From Pseudomonas sp. GM18 (GTDB lineage: Bacteria; Pseudomonadota; Gammaproteobacteria; Pseudomonadales; Pseudomonadaceae), in NCBI RefSeq assembly GCF_000282195.1, contig NZ_AKJT01000036.1, forward strand, positions 78,666-142,665: a stretch of DNA of 64,000 nt. Direction: 5' to 3'. The position numbers were made by a program, and so were the translations under genes. Positions 37,353-46,072 of this stretch are shown piece after piece. The notes under the pieces were generated by a model. The model was not told where the DNA came from and ran no database searches. It saw only the letters and a program-made list of their open reading frames with translations. The first letter of the stretch is position 1. Every line of letters begins with the position of its first letter.

Positions 37353-38653
37353 GTCGCAGCCACTACCTCAAACACCTGGCCCTGAGCATGGGCACCAAAC
37401 TGGCAATGATCGGCTTGCGGCTGCTGCGCAACGTGTTGCTGGCGCGGATCCTGGGGCCCAGCGAGCGCGGCCTGTTTGCGCTGCTCAGTACCCTGCCCGA
37501 CTTGATCAGCGCCGCCACCAGCGGCGGGCTGAACTCGGCAGTGGGTTATCAGGCGGCCAAGCAACAGCCGATGGGTTTGCTGCTGAGCCAGGTGCTGGTG
37601 TTCGGTTGCCTGCTGGCGGGTTTGCTGACGTTGCTGGTGGTGGCGCTGGTGCGCGAGTTCGGCAGCGAACTCGACATCACCACGCAACTGGGATTGCTCG
37701 CCTGGCTGTTGCTGCTGGCGGTGCCGCTGACCGTGCTCAAGAGCGGCCTGCTGACCTTGCACAACGCGTCGGGCGCTGTGGTGGCGTTCAATGCCTTGCG
37801 ACTGGTGGAATCGCTGGCGCCACTGCTGCTGTTTATCGCCTTGTTCTGGATGTGGAAAGACGCTGCGCTGGAGGCGGCGCTGATCAGTTGGCTGGCCGGC
37901 ATCAGCCTGGTGGTGCTGGCCGGTTGGGTCTGGCTCAACCGTGCGCAACCCTTGACGTTGCAATGGGACCGCGCCAGCCAGAAAGAACTGTTGCGCTACA
38001 GCGCCCGTAGCCATCCCGATTTGTTGTTCCAGCAAGTGATTCTGCGTTCCGATTACCTGTTCATCGGTGCCTTGCTCGGCAGCACGGCGTTGGGTCATTA
38101 CGCCATGGCCAGTGCTGCCGCCGAGTTGCTGCTGATCGTCCCGGAAGCGGTGACCACACCGCTGATGAAACGCCTGCTGCAGCAAGACGAAGGCATGGAG
38201 CGCCTGACACCGTTGGCCCTGCGCCTGACCGCCACGGTGATGCTCGGTGCCTGCCTGACCATGGCCGTGATCGGGCAATGGCTGATCGTCACGCTGTTCG
38301 GCATTGCTTATCAACCGGCCTACCCGGCCTTACTGGCGCTGCTGCCGGGGCTGCTCGGTCTTTGCTATGCGAGCATCTTGCGCCTGGACTTGCTGGGCAA
38401 AAATCGCCCCGGCACGGTGTCGCTGCTGGTGGGCCTCGGCGCGCTGCTGAACCTGGCCCTGAACCTGTTGCTGATCCCGATATATGGCATCGTCGGCGCG
38501 GCGGCGGCATCGTCCATCGCCTACCTGGCGGTGACCGTCGCGCTGCTGGTGACGTACTGCCGGTTGAGCGGCGTACCGGTCTGGCAAACCCTGATCATCC
38601 TGCCCAGCGATGTGGCACCGATGCTTCAGATGCTGCAACGGAAATCGGCATGA
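37349..38653 (+). CDS. Wzx-type polysaccharide flippase
   Basis: A 434-residue MATE/Wzx-like membrane protein with 12 or more predicted helices, starting with a basic amphipathic segment (SRSHYLKHLALSMGTK). It contains LLARILGPSERGLFALLSTL, typical of the RfbX superfamily. It flips the undecaprenyl-linked unit to the periplasm. ATG 37349 overlaps the previous stop codon and its own stop overlaps the next ATG. Confidence 0.88.
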   Translation: MSRSHYLKHLALSMGTKLAMIGLRLLRNVLLARILGPSERGLFALLSTLPDLISAATSGGLNSAVGYQAAKQQPMGLLLSQVLVFGCLLAGLLTLLVVALVREFGSELDITTQLGLLAWLLLLAVPLTVLKSGLLTLHNASGAVVAFNALRLVESLAPLLLFIALFWMWKDAALEAALISWLAGISLVVLAGWVWLNRAQPLTLQWDRASQKELLRYSARSHPDLLFQQVILRSDYLFIGALLGSTALGHYAMASAAAELLLIVPEAVTTPLMKRLLQQDEGMERLTPLALRLTATVMLGACLTMAVIGQWLIVTLFGIAYQPAYPALLALLPGLLGLCYASILRLDLLGKNRPGTVSLLVGLGALLNLALNLLLIPIYGIVGAAAASSIAYLAVTVALLVTYCRLSGVPVWQTLIILPSDVAPMLQMLQRKSA

Positions 38654-40569
38654 AACGCCTGGTGCTGCTGTTGAGCCTGGGCCTCGGTTTGAGCGCGCAG
38701 GCGGCGCCCATGCGCTGGGCCGACATTCGCGACGGCAGCCTGTACCTGCAAGCGGATCGACCCGACACGTTGACTATCCGTTGGGTCCCGGCGTGGCAGG
38801 CCGATGCCAACGAAGAACACCTGTACCTGCTCGACGGCAACGGCAATCTGAAGGGCGATCGCCTGATCGCCGCCAGTGAAACCCGCGGCAAGCAGAGCTG
38901 GCCGCTGGCGCCGGGTGCCGCCAGTTATCGACTGGAAATTCCGGGCTACAGTTTCCGCCGCTACACCGTCGAACACGACGAACGCACCGTGGCGTTGTTC
39001 GCCCCGGCCAAGGTGCATTTCAGCGCCGAAACCCGTGGCGGCGATGAGCTGTATTTCAAAGTCGCACCGGGGGAACACGCGGTGCTGGCCGGCAAGTTTC
39101 ACGGTGGCGTCAGCGCTCTGCTGGCCCAGCGTGTGGGCGATAACAAACAAGTGACGCTGGCACTGAAACCCTATCGCGCCTATTGGCAATTCGATCAGCT
39201 TGAACTACCCGTCACCCAGGACGAACAAGTCTGGCACCTGCGCCTGCAAGGCAGCGGCAAGGTCGCGTTCTGGCTCGATGGCACGGCAAACCTGTTCGCC
39301 CAGAATCCGCAGCAACTCAAGCCGCTGCGCGAGGACGATGGCCAGACCCGGTTGACCCTGCATAAAGAGACGCTCGGCCCGACCCCGAACCTGGGCATTT
39401 ACTTGCCTTACGTGCTGCCGCCTCAATCCAGTTTCGCGGCGCTCGACGTCCTCAATCCTCAGGCAGGCTCCTATTACAGTTTCGTCGACGTCACCGCGCA
39501 AAATCCGCACTACGAAGATGCGTTCCGCCAGCTCTATCAGAACCGCTTCGGCATCACGCAGGACATCACGCTGTTGGCCGGCAGCCAGCGTCAGGCCGAT
39601 CTGCGCGCCGACACCATGAGCAACGCCGGCCTCGACGCCTGGCTCGCCGCCACCCGCGCCCTCGGTGGCACCGGTACTCATTACATCGCGTTCGCCGACG
39701 AGCCGAACCTTAACTACTCGAGCTACGCCAACTACCAGGCGATCTTCAACAGCATGGCCCGACAAGTGCGTAGCGACCCGGCTAACGCCAAGGCCGGCAT
39801 TCGTATTGCCATGCCCGCCAGTTCGCGCTTCGTCAACGGCCCGTTCACCGACGATGCCGCCGACAAGCGCGGTATCGATTGGGCACGGCGCCTGCTGGCC
39901 GAATCCGGCGAGCAGATCGACGCCCTCGCCTGGCATGAATGGATGGTTCGCGACCTGCTGGCGACCCGGGTCTATCGCGACAGCGTGCGCCGCGCCGCCG
40001 AACTGGTGGGCCTCGATGCCAAGGGCCGGCCACGCAAGGCCTTGCTGCTGGACCAGACCAACCTGTCCAGCGGCTCAAGCCTGAGCCCCTACGATCAGGA
40101 AACCCATTTCGCTTCGCTGTGGTGGGCCTCGGTGGTCATCAACTCGGCGCAGGACGGGTTGCTGGACATGCTCAACTGGTTCCAGGCCGCCGATGAACCG
40201 AACTACCCCAAAGGCATGGTGCGGGTGCTGGGCGGCGATCGTTTCGAGCTCAAACCGGTGGGCCTGGCCCAACAATTCATCCGGCAGCACTGGCTGAAAA
40301 ACGTCATGCGCCTGGACAACGACGCCTTCGAAGTCGACGTGTTGGCGATGGCCACCGAGCGCCAGCGCAGCCTGTTGGGCGTCAATAAGGGCGCGCGCTT
40401 GCAGCGTGTCGATCTGGCCGGGGCGACCTGCCCGCTGACCAAGGGAGCGCTGGTGTATTTCGGTGCCGACAGCCGCAGTCGCGAAGGCAAATTCAACTGT
40501 CAGGACGGCCGCGTCAGCTTCGATCTGCCTGGGCAAACCTTGTTCGCCCTGAGCTGGAGCGCCTCATGA
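38650..40569 (+). CDS. exported glycoside-hydrolase-like protein of the EPS operon
   Basis: A 639-residue secreted protein with signal peptide (LLLSLGLGLSAQAAP). About 20-290 is beta-rich. About 300-560 looks like a TIM barrel: IAFADEPNLNYSS (a possible acid/base Glu), IDALAWHEWM and LLLDQTNLS. The C-terminus is a small beta domain ending LFALSWSAS. By analogy with PslG-type hydrolases in other Pseudomonas operons it may trim the polymer in the periplasm. I do not recognise a specific GH family. Confidence 0.7.
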   Translation: MKRLVLLLSLGLGLSAQAAPMRWADIRDGSLYLQADRPDTLTIRWVPAWQADANEEHLYLLDGNGNLKGDRLIAASETRGKQSWPLAPGAASYRLEIPGYSFRRYTVEHDERTVALFAPAKVHFSAETRGGDELYFKVAPGEHAVLAGKFHGGVSALLAQRVGDNKQVTLALKPYRAYWQFDQLELPVTQDEQVWHLRLQGSGKVAFWLDGTANLFAQNPQQLKPLREDDGQTRLTLHKETLGPTPNLGIYLPYVLPPQSSFAALDVLNPQAGSYYSFVDVTAQNPHYEDAFRQLYQNRFGITQDITLLAGSQRQADLRADTMSNAGLDAWLAATRALGGTGTHYIAFADEPNLNYSSYANYQAIFNSMARQVRSDPANAKAGIRIAMPASSRFVNGPFTDDAADKRGIDWARRLLAESGEQIDALAWHEWMVRDLLATRVYRDSVRRAAELVGLDAKGRPRKALLLDQTNLSSGSSLSPYDQETHFASLWWASVVINSAQDGLLDMLNWFQAADEPNYPKGMVRVLGGDRFELKPVGLAQQFIRQHWLKNVMRLDNDAFEVDVLAMATERQRSLLGVNKGARLQRVDLAGATCPLTKGALVYFGADSRSREGKFNCQDGRVSFDLPGQTLFALSWSAS

Positions 40570-40600
40570 ACGTCCATGAGTTATGCGGCGGCCTGAACCT

Positions 40601-41824
40601 ATGATGGCTCGATTCGAATGGCGCACTTCGCTGTGCGCTCCGGACTTTCCGACAACCGCCTATGAGGGGTTGCGCTGGCGCGTGACGGACCATACACCGT
40701 TCAACACCCTCGCCTGGCTGCGCGCATCGGAACAGGCACTGGTTGCCGGGGAGCGCTTGCACGTTCTGCTCGGCTGGCACGGCGATGAATTGGCCTTGTG
40801 CCTGCCGTTGGTGGTATCCGTGGAGCACTTTGGCGGGCTACCGTTTCGAGTCCTGCATCACCTCGGTTATCCCCTCACCGATCGCCTGGCCCTGCTCAGC
40901 TGCCTCGATGCCGAGAGCATGCGCAAGGCGCTGGTGATCATTCGCCGTCGCGTGCCCCATGCAATGCTGCAACTCAATGAATTGTCCGAACCCACCGGCG
41001 AGGAAAGTGCGCTGACCACCTGGATGGCCCACAGCTCGACCGGCGAACGCCGCCTCAGTTGTCGGGTGCCGGTGCACCTGATCAGCGACGCCGACCACCA
41101 GGAAGTGTCCGGCGACCCGCGCTACAAACTGCGCCGTGCGCGTAAACGGATCGCGGCCTGCGGGGCCGAGGTCCGGCGGATAACCCCCGACACCGCCACC
41201 ATCAGGCCACTATTGCGGACCCTCGGCAAAGTCGAAGCGCTGAGCTGGAAAGGCCTTCAAGGGGTGGGGATTTTCACCAACGACCGCTACCGGCAATGGA
41301 TCGAGCAAGCCTTCACCGCCCTCGCCGAACAGGGACTGGTGCGGGTGGTGGTGCTGGAACTGAACGGGCGCTGCATCAGCTACCGTATCGGCTTGCTGGA
41401 ACAGGGCCGGTTGTACGACTACAACCTGGCGTTCTTGCCGCAATACGCCGACCTGGGCAGCGGTCGCGTGCTGCTCGAAGAGTGGATCCACTGGGGGCTG
41501 GACGACAATTGGCACTGGGTCGATGCCTCACGGATCAGCCTGGAAAACTCCAGCCATCAACTCCTGGAACGCATGACCGGGCAACTGGAGCACTGGCGCT
41601 GGAGTTTCTACTCCTGGCGCCCCAGCGGCCTCGCTCTGGGGCTGGCCCTGCGACTCTGGCACCACATCAAACCCTGGTTAAAAAAATGGCAGGCCAGGCG
41701 TGCAGCAGCGCTGGTTGCTCCTACGCTTACACCTATGCAGGCGCCTATTGTCGCCAAAGACGCTGCACCCACCGAACAAGAAAGAGAGGGCAGCCATGCC
41801 TCGCCAAGTCATAGTCAACGCTGA
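40601..41824 (+). CDS. BioF2-like/FemAB-type acyltransferase
   Basis: A 407-residue protein with two GNAT-like halves. SWKGLQGVGIFTNDRYRQW and the terminal-half strand VVVLELNGRCISYRIGLLEQG are typical of the BioF2-like (Acetyltransf_6) family common in polysaccharide operons. A hydrophobic helix at about 340-360 is followed by a long unstructured tail. Start at ATG 40601 is likely, but ATG 40583 is also possible. The 3' end overlaps the next gene by 29 bases. It may acylate the repeat unit. Confidence 0.75.
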   Translation: MMARFEWRTSLCAPDFPTTAYEGLRWRVTDHTPFNTLAWLRASEQALVAGERLHVLLGWHGDELALCLPLVVSVEHFGGLPFRVLHHLGYPLTDRLALLSCLDAESMRKALVIIRRRVPHAMLQLNELSEPTGEESALTTWMAHSSTGERRLSCRVPVHLISDADHQEVSGDPRYKLRRARKRIAACGAEVRRITPDTATIRPLLRTLGKVEALSWKGLQGVGIFTNDRYRQWIEQAFTALAEQGLVRVVVLELNGRCISYRIGLLEQGRLYDYNLAFLPQYADLGSGRVLLEEWIHWGLDDNWHWVDASRISLENSSHQLLERMTGQLEHWRWSFYSWRPSGLALGLALRLWHHIKPWLKKWQARRAAALVAPTLTPMQAPIVAKDAAPTEQEREGSHASPSHSQR

Positions 41825-42608
41825 CGATTTCGGCCTCAGCCCGAGCGAAAACGCGGTGATCCTGGGCGCCTTCCACGCTGGGGTCATCAGTTCCGCGACC
41901 GCCATGGCCAACATGCCGGCCTTCGAAGCGGCCTGCGTCCTGGCCCGACAGCCATTGCTCAAGGGTCGGGTCGGGCTGCACTTCAACCTCACGTATGGCC
42001 GACCGTTGAGCCTGTCGATTCTCGCGCGTTCGACATTCTGCGACAGCCAGGGTGAGTTCGACCTCAGCCTGCCCCGCCACAGCCTCTGGCTCAACCGCCT
42101 GGATCGCGACGCGGTGCTGGAGGAACTCGAAGCCCAATGGCAACGCTGCCTGGACAACGGCCTGCACCCCAGCCACCTCGATTCCCATCAGCACGTGCAC
42201 AACATCTGGCCCATCGGTGAAATCGTCGCGCGTTTTGCTGCTCGCCAAGGGGTGCCCGTGCGACTGGCGCGCGATCTGGGCAGTAATTTGAGCGTGCCCA
42301 AGCGAATGTTCAAGACGTTGCTCAACCATCGATTGAACAGCCTGTCCGGAGCGACCGCCCAGAACGTCTGCACCCCGGTCGACCTGCGCACCGTGGCGAT
42401 GCCAATCGACGGCCTGCTGGAAATCGTCGTCCATCCGATCCATATCGGCGCCGATTTTGGCGATGCCTATCTGAATCCGGGTGAGTCGCTGAGCCATGTG
42501 CTGGAGCAGCGTCTTGCGGGTGTTCCGAGGGTGTCCTATGCCGTTGTGCCGAGAGCGTCCCAGGAGGAACCGCAATACCCGACCGAACTGCACCCGTTGA
42601 AATCCTGA
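41796..42608 (+). CDS. ChbG/YdjC-type carbohydrate deacetylase
   Basis: A 270-residue member of the YdjC/ChbG family, which deacetylates N-acetylated sugars with a metal. Motifs are VNADDFGLSP at the N-terminus, GLHFNLTYGRPLS, and DSHQHVHNIWP. The catalytic Asp and metal His residues are in place. GAGAGGG precedes ATG 41796, inside the preceding gene. With the CE4-type enzyme it gives the operon two predicted deacetylases. Confidence 0.9.
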   Translation: MPRQVIVNADDFGLSPSENAVILGAFHAGVISSATAMANMPAFEAACVLARQPLLKGRVGLHFNLTYGRPLSLSILARSTFCDSQGEFDLSLPRHSLWLNRLDRDAVLEELEAQWQRCLDNGLHPSHLDSHQHVHNIWPIGEIVARFAARQGVPVRLARDLGSNLSVPKRMFKTLLNHRLNSLSGATAQNVCTPVDLRTVAMPIDGLLEIVVHPIHIGADFGDAYLNPGESLSHVLEQRLAGVPRVSYAVVPRASQEEPQYPTELHPLKS

Positions 42609-42665
42609 TTTATCGCCATCGAAAACGTTACTCACCACACCCTGGCTTCAGCCTCGGAGGACTTC

Positions 42666-43355
42666 ATGAGCGTCATCGACAAGCTTAGCGAACGTATCAA
42701 ACAAAAAGGCCTGCTCTACACACTCCAGACGCTCTGGAAGCGTTATGTGTACTTCCATCGGGAGCTGCTGTGGCTGGGGCGCGATCTGGTGACCCCGGTG
42801 GCGCCGCAAAATCTGCGGCCCTATTCGGGCTTGCGCCTGGTGAACATCACCCCGGAAAACGCCACGGCGTTCACCAAGTATTACGGTAACCGCGTCAAGG
42901 CCATGGCCGAAATCGCCGCCGAGGGCCACACCGGGCACATGTACGTGGATGAGCAAGGTGATGCCATCGGATTTATCTGGGGCAGTGCCAGGGACTACTT
43001 CGACCGGCACTATTACGGCTGCTGGTTCCGGATCAACCCCGGTGAGTTTTTCGAGTTCGGCGGTGAAATGATCCCGCTCTACTTTGGCACCAGCCTGTCG
43101 ATGGACGCCCAGTTCAAGCTCTGGGACGCGATGCGAGCCAAAGGGTGCAACAAGATCGTCGACGTCTGCGACACCCGCAATATCCAGGCGATGAAAATGC
43201 ACATCCGCATGGACTACCAGGAGCAAGGGCGCATCACCCACGTCTACGACCTGTTCGGCCGCTGGCGCTTCTTCCGCGAAACCTACTACAGCGCCTCACG
43301 GCTGACTGCACTGCGCAAACCGGAACAGCGGCCGGTGACGGCGGCGCAGGCGTGA
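42666..43355 (+). CDS. GNAT-like protein at the operon end
   Basis: A 229-residue protein with a GNAT-like core: a strand GHMYVDEQGDAIGFIWG, then a segment containing GCNKIVDVCDTRNIQAMKMH, which resembles the acceptor and CoA regions of FemAB/GNAT proteins. The N-terminus is a helical arm. AGGAC precedes ATG 42666, 57 bases after the deacetylase. It is the last gene before a MITE/REP region, so probably ends the operon. Substrate unknown. Confidence 0.65.
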   Translation: MSVIDKLSERIKQKGLLYTLQTLWKRYVYFHRELLWLGRDLVTPVAPQNLRPYSGLRLVNITPENATAFTKYYGNRVKAMAEIAAEGHTGHMYVDEQGDAIGFIWGSARDYFDRHYYGCWFRINPGEFFEFGGEMIPLYFGTSLSMDAQFKLWDAMRAKGCNKIVDVCDTRNIQAMKMHIRMDYQEQGRITHVYDLFGRWRFFRETYYSASRLTALRKPEQRPVTAAQA

Positions 43356-43408
43356 TTGGCTTCCGCTCCCACATTTTGCCGCATTTCCCTGTGGGAGCGG
43401 GCTTGCCC

Positions 43409-43651
43409 TAATGCCAGTCAGTTAAACAATTTCAGCCGCGACGCACTCCTTGTAGCAGCTGGCGAAGCCTGCGTTCGGCTGCGCAGCAGTCGTAAAACCA
43501 TAACTGCGGTACGTCAGACAGATTGCATTCGTCGGACTCACGACTGCTTCGCAGCCGAACGCAGCCTCGCCAGGGCTCGACAGCTGCTACGGCCGAACGC
43601 AGGCTTCGCCAGCTGCTACAGATTGCATTACGGCTTAACTGACTGACATTA
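43409..43651. mobile_element. 243-bp MITE inserted in a REP sequence
   Basis: Terminal inverted repeats TAATGCCAGTCAGTTAA (43409-43425) and TTAACTGACTGACATTA (43635-43651) differ at one position. The element is flanked by a 10-bp direct repeat, GGGCTTGCCC (43399-43408 and 43652-43661). Removing the element and one repeat restores a typical Pseudomonas REP sequence around GTGGGAGCGGGCTTGCCCGC. Inside are inverted repeats of the GCTGCGTTCGGCTGCG type. No transposase is encoded. Confidence 0.85.
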
Positions 43652-43726
43652 GGGCTTGCCCGCGATGGCGTCATGTTGCCTACGCAGTTCTGGGAAAAAT
43701 ACAGCCAACTCAAAAGAACCAACTGA

Positions 43727-43772
43727 CTCCTCATGCCTGCGCTAACAGATACATTCGCACAGGAATGAGGAG
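43727..43772 (+). promoter_or_regulatory. hairpin covering the antitoxin-like gene's Shine-Dalgarno
   Basis: CTCCTCATGCCTG (43727-43739) and CAGGAATGAGGAG (43760-43772) pair over 12 of 13 positions with a 20-base loop. The second arm contains the GAGGAG ribosome-binding site of the gene at 43781. As DNA it could also be an autorepressor site; as RNA it would mask translation. Confidence 0.6.
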
Positions 43773-43780
43773 CCAGAAGC

Positions 43781-44089
43781 ATGAATCAAAAACTAACAAA
43801 CTTCGACATGGCGGCACTGCTCGACAGTGACGAAGCCATCAGCGAATACCTCTCTCAGGTATTGGCAGACGGCGACAACGAAGAGTTTCTTCGTGCTATC
43901 GGCTATGTGGTAAAGGCCCGCGGCATGACACAAATTGCCAAAGATTCCGGAATGGGGCGCGAAAGCCTGTACAAGGCCTTCGCACCCGGGGCGAAACCAC
44001 GTTTTGATACGGTTCTAAAGGTCATTCATGCCTTGGGCATTGATCTCTGCGCGCAACCAGGACACGCGGCAAATCACTCAACGCTCTGA
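43781..44089 (+). CDS. HigA-type addiction-module antidote, orphan
   Basis: A 102-residue DNA-binding protein resembling the putative addiction-module antidote family. The N-terminal DSDEAISEYLSQVLADGD leads to a helix-turn-helix in GMTQIAKDSGMGRESLYKAF, then TVLKVIHALGIDL. Its usual partner is a RelE/HigB-like toxin encoded just upstream. Here that place holds a MITE and a hairpin, and no toxin frame is seen on either side. It may be a remnant, a cross-acting antitoxin or a stand-alone regulator. Confidence 0.85.
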   Translation: MNQKLTNFDMAALLDSDEAISEYLSQVLADGDNEEFLRAIGYVVKARGMTQIAKDSGMGRESLYKAFAPGAKPRFDTVLKVIHALGIDLCAQPGHAANHSTL

Positions 44090-44103
44090 AAATACCCCTG
44101 GCA

Positions 44104-44916
44104 CTACGTTGCTCGCTTCACCGCCACCAACGTGTAACACAACGGCAACTGCGCTTTTTGCTGCTGATACCGATCGTAGAGCTCTTCGCGGTTGGAATGC
44201 GGGTACTCCTTGAAATGACTGATCTGCAACCCCGCCTCCACGGCACCGGTGAAGATGGCGCCCAGGGTGTGGACGAACCAGTAGGACGCCGAGGCCTGCT
44301 GTTCGACTTTGCCTTCGTAGACGATCGGTTGGTCCTGGACGAAAGGCTCGCTGCGGAAATACGAGCTGTCCGGGCGATAGGGATCGGCTGACTCGGGGTC
44401 GAACATTTCCAGGAACGGGTGGGTTTCGTAAATCACCAGGCTGCCGCCGGGCTTGAGGGTTTGCGCGACATGGCGCAAGAACTCGCCGATGTCCGGCATC
44501 CAGTTCAATACGCCGATGGTGATCAGCGCCACGTCGAAACGCTGATGAAGTTCCGTCGGCAGGTGATGGATGTCAGCCTCGATGAATTCGGGCTGATGAG
44601 GCGAACGGGATGCCAGCTCCCGGGCCTGATCGAGAAAGGCCCCGGACTGGTCGACGCCCACCACGCTGCGGGCACCCAGCGCAAACAGCGAAAGACTTTC
44701 CCGGCCATTGTTGCAGCCCAGTTGCACCACATCCTTGCCGTCGACACCGACCTGTTGGAGCAACCCGGTGAGGGTGTCATCCAGGCAGGAAAAATCGCCA
44801 TGGCTCACGGCACTCAAACGGGCCTGCCACTCGGGGGTACCTTTGTGGTGTTGGGCGGAGTCATTCCATGCATCGCGATTGCTGGCGATGGCTTTTTCTT
44901 TTGTCGGCATTTCCAT
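44104..44916 (-). CDS. class I SAM-dependent methyltransferase
   Basis: A 270-residue methyltransferase. Motif I is VVQLGCNNGRESL, in which Cys-Asn replace the usual Gly-x-Gly pattern; an acidic strand end (VVGVDQSGAFLD) and VALITIGVLNWMPD (motif IV) follow. The substrate is unknown. Start ATG 44916 follows GGAG by 6 bases. It is convergent with the antitoxin-like gene, 14 bases apart, and divergent from nothing nearby except the LysR gene, which lies further upstream on the same strand. Confidence 0.85.
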   Translation of the reverse strand: MEMPTKEKAIASNRDAWNDSAQHHKGTPEWQARLSAVSHGDFSCLDDTLTGLLQQVGVDGKDVVQLGCNNGRESLSLFALGARSVVGVDQSGAFLDQARELASRSPHQPEFIEADIHHLPTELHQRFDVALITIGVLNWMPDIGEFLRHVAQTLKPGGSLVIYETHPFLEMFDPESADPYRPDSSYFRSEPFVQDQPIVYEGKVEQQASASYWFVHTLGAIFTGAVEAGLQISHFKEYPHSNREELYDRYQQQKAQLPLCYTLVAVKRAT

Positions 44917-45009
44917 TGCACGCTCCAGATTCCGGGCCTTTGATTGACCGGCACGAGTCTAGATCAGCGTCAGGAAAAACCACATCAGGGGTTTGTTGCG
45001 ATCTTGTAA

Positions 45010-45912
45010 TCACCGATGACGCGAGCCCTCTTGCTGATTCAACCGCTCACGCAAGAACTCGATCAGCGCCTGCACCGGCCGCGAGGCCTGACGATGCTGC
45101 GGGTAGACCGCCGACAAGGTCAGCGGCTCGGGGCGGAAATCATCCAGCACCGGCACCAGCCGGCCGTCCTCCAGGGCCGAGCCGACGATGAAGCTCGGCA
45201 AGTACGTGATGCCCATGCCGGCGATGGCCGCGTCCTTGAGCAGTTCACCGTTGTTGACCCGCATCCGCCCGGTGACGTTGACGGTCAGCGGTTTGCCCCG
45301 CCCTTCGAACCGCCATTGCACCTGGCGGCCATGGCCGTAGGGCAGGCAATCATGGGTGTACAAATCCTCGGGTTTGAGCGGTGTGCCACGCTCGGCCAGA
45401 TACGCCGGGCTGGCGCAGTACACCCGCTCGATGACGGCGATGCGGCGGGCGATCAGGGTCGAGTCCTCCAGCACGCCGATGCGCAAGGCCAAATCGTATC
45501 CTTCGCCGAGCAAGTCCACCGGCCGATCGCTCAGGTCGACCTCCACGGTGACATCGCGATAACGCTGCAAAAATACCGGCAGCAAACAGCCCAAATGTGC
45601 CACGGCAAACGACAACGGTGCACTCAGGCGAACGGTGCCGCGAGGCTCGATGGTCTGGCCAGCGATGCCCTGCTCCACTTGCTCGACTTCACTGAGCAGG
45701 CGCAGGGCCGATTCGTAATAACTCTGCCCCAGCGGGGTGACGTCCAGCCGTCGGGTGGAGCGATTGAGCAGGCGCACGCCGAGGCGCTCTTCGAGTTGCA
45801 TCAGGCGGCGGCTGACGAATTGCTTGGACAGGCCCAATTGATCGGCTGCCGCCGTGAAGCTGCCGGAGTCCATGACCTGGCAAAAAATACGCATGTCTTC
45901 GAACGGATTCAT
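45010..45912 (-). CDS. LysR-family transcriptional regulator
   Basis: A 300-residue LysR regulator. The N-terminal winged HTH is MNPFEDMRIFCQVMDSG through LSKQFVSRRLMQLEERLG. The effector domain begins at about residue 90 (GTVRLSAPLSFAVAHLG). Start ATG 45912 has AGAGAG upstream; the frame is open to 45969. It is divergent from the exported esterase gene with a 160-bp gap, the classic arrangement for control of a neighbour. Confidence 0.93.
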   Translation of the reverse strand: MNPFEDMRIFCQVMDSGSFTAAADQLGLSKQFVSRRLMQLEERLGVRLLNRSTRRLDVTPLGQSYYESALRLLSEVEQVEQGIAGQTIEPRGTVRLSAPLSFAVAHLGCLLPVFLQRYRDVTVEVDLSDRPVDLLGEGYDLALRIGVLEDSTLIARRIAVIERVYCASPAYLAERGTPLKPEDLYTHDCLPYGHGRQVQWRFEGRGKPLTVNVTGRMRVNNGELLKDAAIAGMGITYLPSFIVGSALEDGRLVPVLDDFRPEPLTLSAVYPQHRQASRPVQALIEFLRERLNQQEGSRHR

Positions 45913-46072
45913 TGTCACTCTCTGGTTGACAGTTAATCGCTTTATAGCCGCTTTTTCACTTTCCGGCATCTCATTAATCTGTGCTCACGGTGTTGCTGAG
46001 GCCTGACCCCCAGCGCCACAGCAGCCCGATCCCAAGGCATAAAAACTCAAACGATTTAAAAAGGATTTGCAC

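Noticed and set aside
43662..43780. A toxin gene upstream of the antitoxin-like gene
   Set aside because: No frame of suitable length or RelE-like sequence exists in this gap or directly downstream.
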